A stretch of 8,326 nt of DNA from Thermoflavifilum sp. Its GTDB lineage: Bacteria > Bacteroidota > Bacteroidia > Chitinophagales > Chitinophagaceae. The translations under genes and the position numbers were made by a program. Below are positions 1-5,594 of the stretch, in pieces. The notes under the pieces are model-generated. The model was not told the DNA's origin. It worked only from the letters and a program-made list of their open reading frames with translations, and ran no database searches. Position 1 is the first letter of the stretch; each line of letters opens with the position of its first letter. Location of the stretch: NCBI GenBank assembly GCA_019683625.1, contig JADGHY010000082.1, positions 1 through 8,326 of the forward strand. The letters are read 5' to 3'.

Positions 1-28
1 TTGTTTTAATCATCTCATTGGTGAAAAA

Positions 29-1195
29 TCATTTGAACAGATAATAAAAAGTTATGCGGTACACCAGGTCGTAGTCCCTATGCATTTTCCCCTTCCACGA
101 TTCCACTTTGCTGGTATATTGATTATACCAGATGTTGGGCATCAGATGCACCTGCGGGACAGGTGTGAAATCCAGTCCGGCCGTGAAAAACCGCTCGGTG
201 TTTTGCGGATCATAATTCGCGACTAACCCATTTACCGGTGCAGAAAAGGATTGGCTATGAGCCGGATCGTAAGCATCCAAACGGGCAAAATAGCCCAAAC
301 GATGGGGCAACAGATTACCCCGTACAAAAAGGGAGATGCCGCGTGCTTGCTGATTAATGGTATCTGAGATATTACCCGAAGCACTGACCGCCATACCATC
401 GTGTAGAAAATTGACAAAAGCCTCGGCGCCGGCGGCGAAATCGCGATACGTATAGGCTACAAACAGCTTCCACATGTTGCGGCTTTGGTGGAAGCCCGGC
501 TGCCAGGCCATGCGATAATAATCGGCATAGAGATCCACGATGAGTCTTTGCTGGAAAAGTTTTGCCCAGACGTCGCCATACAACCATTTCATCTTATTGG
601 CTACAGGTTTAGCCCCAGTGCCATTGCCCACCATGAGGTCGTAGCCCAGGTGACGGCGATCGGGGTCGAAGCTGCCCTGAAGGCCTATACCCATGTCGAA
701 AGCCGGGGTGCGGCGCACGTCGGCAATGGTACGCTCAATGGCCCGGTATTTCCAGATGGGTTCGGCCAGCATGGCAAAAGCAGGCGTGAGCTGCTGACCT
801 ACGATGAGGTCGGTTCCTTTCCAGATGTTTTTCCAACGCAAATTGGCCAGCTTAATATAAAAGGTATATTTCCCGCTTTGGGTTACATCGGTCACGTCTT
901 CGGCTGCTATTCCCAGTTGAGCCTGGAAGCGGTCGGTAATAGGCATTTCATAGGCCAGATAGATGCGGCGGAATTGGAAGGCATTGGTATTCTGGGGAAT
1001 GCCGGTATATTGATTGGCGTGTCCACGGCTCAGCGTATCGCTGTGTGCTTTATAGTAATAGTCTCCGAAAGCGTAGCCTGTGAATTTTCCGCGACTCCAG
1101 AAGCTGGTGCTGTCGCGCTGTTGAGCTCGTAGAAGAATGGGGAAAAATGCCATTGCCAACCCATAAATGGTTGCTGCCAGGGTATATTTCAGCAT
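29..1195 (-). CDS. Outer-membrane beta-barrel porin, phosphate-selective porin O/P-like
   Basis: The predicted protein has 388 residues. It begins with a signal peptide (positive K3, hydrophobic stretch to about residue 22, likely cleavage after the L-R-A at residues 22-24). The rest alternates polar and aromatic residues in the manner of beta strands, rich in Y, W and F, and ends FYYLFK near the barrel terminus. An early segment (FQFRRIYLAYE) resembles the conserved strand of the OprO/OprP (Porin_O_P) family common in Bacteroidota. The expected role is diffusion of an anionic solute, possibly phosphate, across the outer membrane. The substrate is inferred from the family and from the PhoU-like/PiT genes nearby, not from a visible binding site. 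I chose ATG at 1195 because the only in-frame start upstream is a TTG at 1201. A generic porin of unknown specificity is the main alternative. Confidence 0.72.
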   Translation of the reverse strand: MLKYTLAATIYGLAMAFFPILLRAQQRDSTSFWSRGKFTGYAFGDYYYKAHSDTLSRGHANQYTGIPQNTNAFQFRRIYLAYEMPITDRFQAQLGIAAEDVTDVTQSGKYTFYIKLANLRWKNIWKGTDLIVGQQLTPAFAMLAEPIWKYRAIERTIADVRRTPAFDMGIGLQGSFDPDRRHLGYDLMVGNGTGAKPVANKMKWLYGDVWAKLFQQRLIVDLYADYYRMAWQPGFHQSRNMWKLFVAYTYRDFAAGAEAFVNFLHDGMAVSASGNISDTINQQARGISLFVRGNLLPHRLGYFARLDAYDPAHSQSFSAPVNGLVANYDPQNTERFFTAGLDFTPVPQVHLMPNIWYNQYTSKVESWKGKMHRDYDLVYRITFYYLFK

Positions 1196-1217
1196 ATACA
1201 AGCTTGATGGTGTGGTG

Positions 1218-1245
1218 CAAAGAAACGATAGCTGGATGATGGCAA
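1218..1245 (-). promoter_or_regulatory. Candidate promoter of the porin gene
   Basis: On the minus strand TTG (1245-1243) is followed after 17 nt by TTTCTTTG (1225-1218), one mismatch from the Bacteroidota -7 element TAnnTTTG. It lies 22 nt before the porin ATG. The mismatch at the important second base makes this a weak promoter that might need an activator, which fits the phased repeat immediately upstream. Confidence 0.33.
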
Positions 1246-1273
1246 TGTTAACACAAGATGAACTTAATGTTAA
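1246..1273 (-). promoter_or_regulatory. Phased direct repeat upstream of the porin, Pho-box-like
   Basis: Read on the minus strand, three hexamers stand exactly 11 bp apart: TTAACA (1273-1268), TTCATC (1262-1257) and TTAACA (1251-1246). The outer two extend to identical octamers TTAACATT. Direct repeats with 11-bp phase are typical of binding sites for PhoB/PhoP-type (OmpR-family) response regulators, and TT(A/C/T)A(C/T)A is the known half-site in Bacillus PhoP boxes. The block directly abuts the candidate -33 TTG of a phosphate-porin-like gene. Function is inferred. The sequence is AT-rich and the middle copy is poor, so chance is possible. Confidence 0.35.
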
Positions 1274-1282
1274 GCACCGGAT

Positions 1283-1393
1283 TCAGGCCTTGTGTTTTGA
1301 TGAGCAAAATCGCACCAGCAGGGCCATAACTACCAGGCTAATGAGGCGGGAGAGCAGAAAGCCGATCCAAAATCCCAATTGATCAACGGGCAT
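1283..1393 (-). CDS. Small single-span membrane protein (36 aa), overlapping ORF
   Basis: ATG at 1393-1391 opens a 36-codon frame that stops at TGA 1285-1283. The peptide starts MPVDQLGFWIGFLLSR, is hydrophobic from about residue 7 to 27 with one embedded Arg (R16), and ends with a basic tail (R28, K33, H34, K35). This predicts one membrane helix with the C-terminus in the cytoplasm by the positive-inside rule. Its start codon lies inside the last codons of the upstream gene, overlapping it by 11 bp in another frame, an arrangement typical of translational coupling. I recognise no family. Support comes from the ATG start, the overlap and the membrane-helix composition; the short length means a chance ORF cannot be excluded. 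Confidence 0.5.
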   Translation of the reverse strand: MPVDQLGFWIGFLLSRLISLVVMALLVRFCSSKHKA

Positions 1394-1718
1394 GGCGAAG
1401 CTGATAAATGCGGATCTGTTTGTACCGGAAAGAAGCTAAGGTGGATTTGCCCAGTTCCACCTGCAGCTGGCAATGCTGTTCAAACCAGGCTTCCAGCTCC
1501 CGGATGCGCCAGGTTTCATCTATGGCCAGTTGAAGCACTTCGTTGGCATAAGCAGGCAGGTGAAAACCAATTTCCTGAAGAGTCAGGTAGGGTGGTGCCG
1601 GCCGATGTTGCACATATATTTCCATATCGCAGCCAATCAGCTGCTGGATCTGGTGTTTGAGTTCAGAGACAGTCATCACCGGAGATAAATGGAGGATTTT
1701 TGGCCTGGAGGGTAACAT
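1383..1718 (-). CDS. Small cytoplasmic protein of unknown function
   Basis: This frame encodes 111 residues from ATG 1718, or 97 from the in-frame ATG at 1676 (MTVSELKHQIQQLIG...). The upstream ATG is preceded by an A-rich run (GAAAA), favoured in Bacteroidota. The internal ATG gives a more typical-looking N-terminus, so the start is unresolved. No signal peptide or membrane segment is visible. The composition suggests mixed helix and strand, with an amphipathic helical stretch around DETWRIRELEAWFEQH and a basic C-terminal end (RYKQIRIYQLRHAR). I recognise no domain and offer no function. Its 3' end overlaps the 36-aa membrane ORF, and both read toward the porin, so the three may be co-transcribed. 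On the other side it is divergent from the PhoU-like/PiT pair across about 180 bp. Confidence 0.6.
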   Translation of the reverse strand: MLPSRPKILHLSPVMTVSELKHQIQQLIGCDMEIYVQHRPAPPYLTLQEIGFHLPAYANEVLQLAIDETWRIRELEAWFEQHCQLQVELGKSTLASFRYKQIRIYQLRHAR

Positions 1719-1772
1719 TTTTCATGATTTGAATGCAGAAAACAAACCTCATCATGCCCTTGCAAAATCAAG

Positions 1773-1789
1773 CCGGAATGTAAATCCGG
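1773..1789. repeat. Short inverted repeat in the divergent intergenic region
   Basis: CCGGA (1773-1777) and TCCGG (1785-1789) form a 5-bp perfect inverted repeat around 7 nt, between the unknown minus-strand gene and the PhoU-like gene. It could be an operator for either gene or a weak hairpin. No T-run follows it, so it is not a terminator. The rest of 1719-1867 shows nothing else I can assign. Confidence 0.25.
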
Positions 1790-1867
1790 TGATAATTTGC
1801 CATGAAGTTTTTATGAATGTTTCCCCGGGTAACGCCATAATTTTCATGCCATTTCTCCGGCCCTGTG

Positions 1868-1875
1868 TATTTTTG
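1868..1875 (+). promoter_or_regulatory. -7 promoter element of the PhoU-like/PiT operon
   Basis: TATTTTTG matches the Bacteroidota -7 consensus TAnnTTTG at every fixed position. It lies 23 nt before the ATG at 1899, leaving a short leader. No good -33 TTTG is visible; TTTTC around 1841 is the nearest candidate. The element also argues against the in-frame GTG at 1875, which would begin translation inside the promoter. Confidence 0.5.
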
Positions 1876-1898
1876 TGCATCGTAATTTCCCGACAACC

Positions 1899-2546
1899 AT
1901 GAGTGCTAACAGCTGGATTCATTTTTTTCTCCCGAAAGACCGGGTATTTTACCAGCTCTTTGAACAGGTATCCGATAACCTGCAGAAAATGGGCGAAACT
2001 TTAAAAGAGGCCGTTATCACATCCAGTCCGGAGCGTCAGCGCGAGCTGGTGAAAATGATAGAAGACCAGGAACATACCAATGATGATCTCACCCACCGGG
2101 TATTTCTGGAATTAGGGCAAAATTTTATCACACCTTTTGACCGGGAAGACATCCATTATCTGGCCAGTGCTTTGGATGATGTGGCCGATTATATCCATGG
2201 GTCTGCCAAGCGGCTGATCATGTACCGCATCCAGCCAACGGATGAATACATTTGCAAGCTCGCCGATATCATTTACAAGGCCATTCTGGAATTGAAAAAA
2301 GCCATTCTGGAACTGCGCAACATGAAGAATCTGCGCAACATCACCAATGCCTGTGTGATCATCAATAGCCTGGAAAATCATGCGGATGATGTATACGATA
2401 CCGCAGTAACCAATCTGTTCTCCCTGGAACACGACCCCATTAAGGTGATGAAGATGCGGGAAATTTACCAAACCCTGGAAACAGCCACTGACAAATGTGA
2501 AGATGCCGCTAATGTGATTGAGTCCATTATTGTAAAATACGCTTAG
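1899..2546 (+). CDS. PhoU-like DUF47 protein, PiT transporter partner
   Basis: This 215-residue, almost all-helical protein is of the usual length for the DUF47/PhoU_div family (TIGR00153-like). Acidic metal-binding-type motifs recur as expected for PhoU folds: EDQEHTNDD (residues 55-63), DREDIHYLASALDDVADYI (81-99), LENHADDVYD (158-167) and ETATDKCEDAANVIES (194-209). Known DUF47 proteins are cytoplasmic and usually sit beside PiT permeases, where they are thought to regulate phosphate uptake. Here the permease begins only 16 bp downstream, so the two are probably one operon. I chose ATG 1899 over the in-frame GTG at 1875 because the GTG overlaps the -7 element. The helix at about residues 128-149 contains a local tandem repeat. 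The family call is secure; the exact regulatory action is inferred. Confidence 0.9.
   Translation: MSANSWIHFFLPKDRVFYQLFEQVSDNLQKMGETLKEAVITSSPERQRELVKMIEDQEHTNDDLTHRVFLELGQNFITPFDREDIHYLASALDDVADYIHGSAKRLIMYRIQPTDEYICKLADIIYKAILELKKAILELRNMKNLRNITNACVIINSLENHADDVYDTAVTNLFSLEHDPIKVMKMREIYQTLETATDKCEDAANVIESIIVKYA
2280..2341 (+). repeat. Nested tandem repeats inside the PhoU-like gene
   Basis: GCCATTCTGGAA-TG occurs at 2280 and again 21 bp later at 2301 with one T/C difference (encoding AILELKK then AILELRN). CTGCGCAACAT occurs at 2313-2323 and again at 2331-2341, an 18-bp period (LRNMKN then LRNITN). Both periods are multiples of three, so the frame is kept and one helix carries repeated units. 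Confidence 0.6.
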
Positions 2547-2562
2547 ATTTAGCTATCCGGAT

Positions 2563-3558
2563 ATGCTTACGCTGCTTGTGGTGATTATTAGCCTGGCTTT
2601 ATTGTTTGATGTGATCAACGGGTTTCATGATGCGGCCAATTCCATTGCCACCATTGTTTCCACCAAAGTATTATCGCCTACGGTAGCCGTGATCTGGGCG
2701 GCATTTTTCAATTATATTGCCCTGCATCTCTTACCCTTACATGTTGCCGAGCAGGTGGGGAAGGGTATTGTAGATCCGCATGCCGTGACGCTCACGGTAT
2801 TGCTTTCTGGTTTAATTGCGGCCATTGTATGGGATTTGATTACCTGGTGGTATGGCATTCCTACCAGTTCTTCGCACACGCTCATCGGAGGGTTTGTAGG
2901 GGCTAGCATTGCCCGGAGCGGCTTTGGTGTGATCATTACCAGTGAAATCATCCGTATCACTTTATTTATTGTGCTGGCGCCGTTAATTGGGATGATATTT
3001 GCCCTGATCATCACCATTCTCATCACTCAGTTAGGCCGAAAATCCAGTCCCCGGCGCATGGACAAGCTTTTCAAGCGCTTGCAGTTGCTTTCTTCGGCTG
3101 TGATGAGCATTGGACATGGCACCAGTGATGCCCAGAAATCGATGGGCATAGCCTATGTGGCGCTGATTTCTGCGGGATTAATTTCCGTGCATGATCCTAT
3201 CCCCGGCTGGGTGGTATATGCCTTTCAGATTGCCATGGCCTTGGGTACCCTATTGGGCGGCTGGCGTATCGTGAAAACCATGGGGCAACGCATCACCAAG
3301 TTGCATCCGTTTGAGGGCTTTTCTGCAGAGACTGCGGGAGGATTGACCCTGATATTCGTGGCCCTGGCCGGCATTCCCGTGAGTACCACCCATACGATTG
3401 CGGGCTCTATCATGGGTGTGGGGGCGGCCAAGCGGCTGTCGGCCGTGCGTTGGGGTGTTTCGCTGAATATGGTCTGGGCCTGGATCATTACCATTCCTAT
3501 CACAGCCATCCTGGCGGCCTTGCTCTATGCCGTGCTGCACCTGTTTATCCATGCCTGA
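2563..3558 (+). CDS. PiT-family inorganic phosphate permease
   Basis: This 331-residue, very hydrophobic inner-membrane protein shows the two-fold PiT (PF01384) architecture. The first signature is GFHDAANSIATIVSTK (residues 20-35). The second is GHGTSDAQKSMGI (184-196), followed by GWRIVKTMGQRITKLHP (233-249). Each half also has a related loop: IPTSSSHTLIGG (99-110) and IPVSTTHTIAGS (271-282). Roughly eight to ten membrane helices are apparent. Family members import phosphate with H+ or Na+ as low-affinity permeases; Bacteroidota members are often about this short length, lacking the large central loop of E. coli PitA. It follows the PhoU-like gene after 16 bp and probably shares its promoter. 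The coupling ion and alternative anions such as sulfate cannot be settled from sequence. No clear terminator follows it. Confidence 0.93.
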   Translation: MLTLLVVIISLALLFDVINGFHDAANSIATIVSTKVLSPTVAVIWAAFFNYIALHLLPLHVAEQVGKGIVDPHAVTLTVLLSGLIAAIVWDLITWWYGIPTSSSHTLIGGFVGASIARSGFGVIITSEIIRITLFIVLAPLIGMIFALIITILITQLGRKSSPRRMDKLFKRLQLLSSAVMSIGHGTSDAQKSMGIAYVALISAGLISVHDPIPGWVVYAFQIAMALGTLLGGWRIVKTMGQRITKLHPFEGFSAETAGGLTLIFVALAGIPVSTTHTIAGSIMGVGAAKRLSAVRWGVSLNMVWAWIITIPITAILAALLYAVLHLFIHA

Positions 3559-3581
3559 AAAGAATTCTGGTTTTCATTCAG

Positions 3582-3608
3582 TTGCACCTGAAATTCCTGC
3601 TATATTTG
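3582..3608 (+). promoter_or_regulatory. Promoter of the rfbA-galE operon
   Basis: TTG (3582-3584), a 16-nt spacer, then TATATTTG (3601-3608), a perfect match to TAnnTTTG, 21 nt before the ATG at 3630. A small inverted repeat, TTCAG (3577-3581) with CTGAA (3588-3592), straddles the -33 region and could be an operator. The block CCTGC-TATATTTGTT resembles the one before the transketolase gene. Confidence 0.65.
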
Positions 3609-3629
3609 TTCCCGGTCAACAATAGCATC

Positions 3630-4502
3630 ATGAAAGGCATTATCCTGGCTGGCGGATCCGGCACCCGGTTGCATCCTATCACCTATGCCATCAGCAAACA
3701 GCTGATGCCCGTGTACGACAAACCCATGATTTATTACCCGCTTTCTACGCTGATGATTGCCGGTATCCGGGAAATCCTCATCATTTCCACCCCGCAAGAC
3801 TTACCTCTGTTCAAGCGCCTGTTGGGCGATGGCCATCAATATGGTCTTAGCCTGCAATATGCCGAACAACCCGAACCTAAAGGGCTGGCACAAGCCTTTG
3901 TCATCGGTGAATCGTTTATTGGACACGATAAAGTGGCACTGATCCTGGGCGATAATATTTTTTACGGGGCAGGATTGGGTGAACAGCTTTCCAAAAACCT
4001 GGATCCGGATGGAGGCATTGTATATGCTTATCATGTCTCTGATCCGCAACGGTATGGCGTGGTGGAGTTTGATGCCCAGCATCGGGTGATTTCCATAGAA
4101 GAGAAGCCTCAAAAACCGCGGTCAAATTATGCGGTGCCGGGATTGTATTTTTACGATAATGCCGTAATTGATATTGCCAAACAGCTCAAACCCAGTGCCC
4201 GTGGCGAATATGAGATTACCGATGTGAACAAGGAATACCTGAGGCGGGGGAAATTGCATGTCTCCATTTTGGGACGAGGCACGGCCTGGCTAGATACCGG
4301 CACCTTCGATTCGCTGATGCAGGCTGCCCAGTTCGTACAAGTCATCGAGCAAAGGCAGGGCATCAAGATTGCGTGTGTGGAAGAGATTGCCTACCGCAAG
4401 GGATATATCAGCCGGGAACAGCTCATTGAAATAGCGCGTCCTTTGCTGAAAAGCGGCTACGGGCAGTATCTGATGCAAATTATTGAACAGGAATCATATT
4501 AA
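3630..4502 (+). CDS. rfbA: Glucose-1-phosphate thymidylyltransferase
   Basis: The enzyme joins dTTP and glucose-1-phosphate into dTDP-glucose plus pyrophosphate, the entry step to dTDP-rhamnose and other dTDP-sugars for surface polysaccharide. The 290-residue protein has the normal RmlA length. It shows the nucleotide-binding loop GGSGTRLHP (residues 8-16), PVYDKPMIYYPL (27-38), EQPEPKGLAQA (79-89), the metal-site LGDNIFYG with D108 (106-113), an IEEKP motif near 160 and WLDTGT near 222. The frame stays open upstream, but ATG 3630 starts exactly at the family's conserved MKGIILAGG and follows a good promoter. galE begins 7 bp after the stop, so both are surely co-transcribed. No rfbB, rfbC or rfbD lies in the window. 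A relaxed preference for UTP is known in some relatives and cannot be excluded. Confidence 0.95.
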   Translation: MKGIILAGGSGTRLHPITYAISKQLMPVYDKPMIYYPLSTLMIAGIREILIISTPQDLPLFKRLLGDGHQYGLSLQYAEQPEPKGLAQAFVIGESFIGHDKVALILGDNIFYGAGLGEQLSKNLDPDGGIVYAYHVSDPQRYGVVEFDAQHRVISIEEKPQKPRSNYAVPGLYFYDNAVIDIAKQLKPSARGEYEITDVNKEYLRRGKLHVSILGRGTAWLDTGTFDSLMQAAQFVQVIEQRQGIKIACVEEIAYRKGYISREQLIEIARPLLKSGYGQYLMQIIEQESY

Positions 4503-4509
4503 TGGATTT

Positions 4510-5535
4510 ATGGCTACTATTTTGGTTACAGGCGGATGTGGATATATTGGATCGCATACCATTGTAGATCTAATTGATCATGGGTTTGATGTGATTTCGA
4601 TTGACAATTTTGCCCGTTCCACTCCGCGTTTACTGGCCGGCATAGAAAAAATTACCGGCAAAAAGGTGATGAATTATCCCGTGGATTTATGTAATGCAGC
4701 AGCGTTGCAGGCCGTGTTGCGTGCCCACCCCGAGATAGAAGGCATCATTCATTTTGCCGCCTTTAAAACCGTTCCAGAATCTGTTGAAAAGCCTTTGCTG
4801 TATTTTCATAATAATCTGCTTTCGCTTATCAATTTATTGGATTATATCCAAACCTATCAGGTACCGTATTTTGTGTTTTCTTCCTCCTGTTCGGTGTACG
4901 GCAATACGGATCAATTGCCGGTAGTGGAAGAAACTCCGCTTGGTGAGGCCCAATCGCCCTATGCCCGCACCAAACAAATGGGTGAGCAAATCATCCACGA
5001 TTTTGCAAAAGTGGCTGCTAATCAGTTTATCCTGTTGCGGTATTTTAATCCGGTGGGTGCCCATCCCAGCGGCTGGATCGGCGAATTGCCTCTGGGCAAG
5101 CCCGACAATCTGGTTCCGGTGATCACGCAAACGGCCATTGGCAAGCTGCCGCAGATGCAGGTGATGGGCGCAGATTATCCTACACGCGATGGCAGCTGCA
5201 TCCGCGATTATATTCACGTGATGGACATCGCCCATGCCCATACGCTGGCCCTGCAGTACCTGATGGCACATCGCAATAGCAGCAACTATGAAATCTTTAA
5301 CCTGGGCACAGGGCGCGGCGTCACGGTACTGGAGGCCATCAGGGCCTTTGAAAAAGTCAATGGTGTGAAACTTAACTATACCATTGGCCCGCGCCGCCCC
5401 GGCGATGTGGTGGCTATTTATGCTGACAACAAAAAGGCAAAGGAAAAGCTGGGCTGGGAGCCGAAATACACCCTGGAAGATATGATGCGCACCGCCTGGC
5501 TATGGGAACAAAACCTGGCCAAAGGCCTGGTGTAA
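4510..5535 (+). CDS. galE: UDP-glucose 4-epimerase
   Basis: This extended short-chain dehydrogenase interconverts UDP-glucose and UDP-galactose with tightly bound NAD+. The 341-residue length fits GalE (E. coli 338). Visible features are the NAD-binding TGGCGYIGSH (residues 7-16), the FSSSCSVYG serine motif (123-131), the catalytic pair Y151 and K155 in SPYARTK, the substrate loop NPVGAHPSGWIGE (180-192), and the GalE-typical DYPTRDGSCIRDYIHVMD (222-239) and RRPGDV (295-300). ATG 4510 was chosen because the protein then starts at the conserved MATILVTGG. Aligned by eye, the position that is Tyr299 in E. coli GalE and Cys in the human enzyme is I303 here, so acetylated substrates (UDP-GlcNAc/GalNAc) might be accepted. 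It follows rfbA by 7 bp and supplies sugar nucleotides for polysaccharide or galactose metabolism. Confidence 0.94.
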   Translation: MATILVTGGCGYIGSHTIVDLIDHGFDVISIDNFARSTPRLLAGIEKITGKKVMNYPVDLCNAAALQAVLRAHPEIEGIIHFAAFKTVPESVEKPLLYFHNNLLSLINLLDYIQTYQVPYFVFSSSCSVYGNTDQLPVVEETPLGEAQSPYARTKQMGEQIIHDFAKVAANQFILLRYFNPVGAHPSGWIGELPLGKPDNLVPVITQTAIGKLPQMQVMGADYPTRDGSCIRDYIHVMDIAHAHTLALQYLMAHRNSSNYEIFNLGTGRGVTVLEAIRAFEKVNGVKLNYTIGPRRPGDVVAIYADNKKAKEKLGWEPKYTLEDMMRTAWLWEQNLAKGLV

Positions 5536-5559
5536 ATTCCTCGCTTGCCAATCCTGCTG

Positions 5560-5567
5560 TATATTTG
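5560..5567 (+). promoter_or_regulatory. -7 promoter element of the transketolase gene
   Basis: TATATTTG, a perfect TAnnTTTG match, lies 27 nt before the ATG at 5595. The nearest TTG (5545-5547) is only 12 nt upstream, shorter than usual, so the -33 element is unclear. This suggests independent transcription of the gene although galE is only 59 bp upstream. Confidence 0.55.
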
Positions 5568-5594
5568 TTGCTTTGTTGCTAATTCTCTGGGCTT

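Noticed and set aside
485..1132. 215-codon open frame on the plus strand antisense to the porin
   Set aside because: The product has no recognisable motif or promoter, whereas the opposite strand has a signal peptide, beta-barrel pattern and family-like segment over the full length.
1379..1688. Plus-strand frames overlapping the unknown 111-aa gene
   Set aside because: They lack an upstream promoter motif and protein-like composition; the minus-strand frame is more protein-like and overlaps the small membrane ORF in an operon-like way.
1383..1718. Resemblance of MTVSELKHQIQQLIG to the helix of ubiquitin-like (TVxELK) folds
   Set aside because: The two strands that should precede this helix do not fit in the available N-terminus, and the rest of the order does not match.
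1875..1898. GTG start eight codons before the chosen start of the PhoU-like gene
   Set aside because: The GTG overlaps the last base of the -7 element, so it would lie upstream of the transcription start.
3450..3629. Upstream extension of the rfbA frame
   Set aside because: It overlaps the PiT gene and runs through the promoter; the family N-terminus MKGIILAGG starts exactly at 3630.
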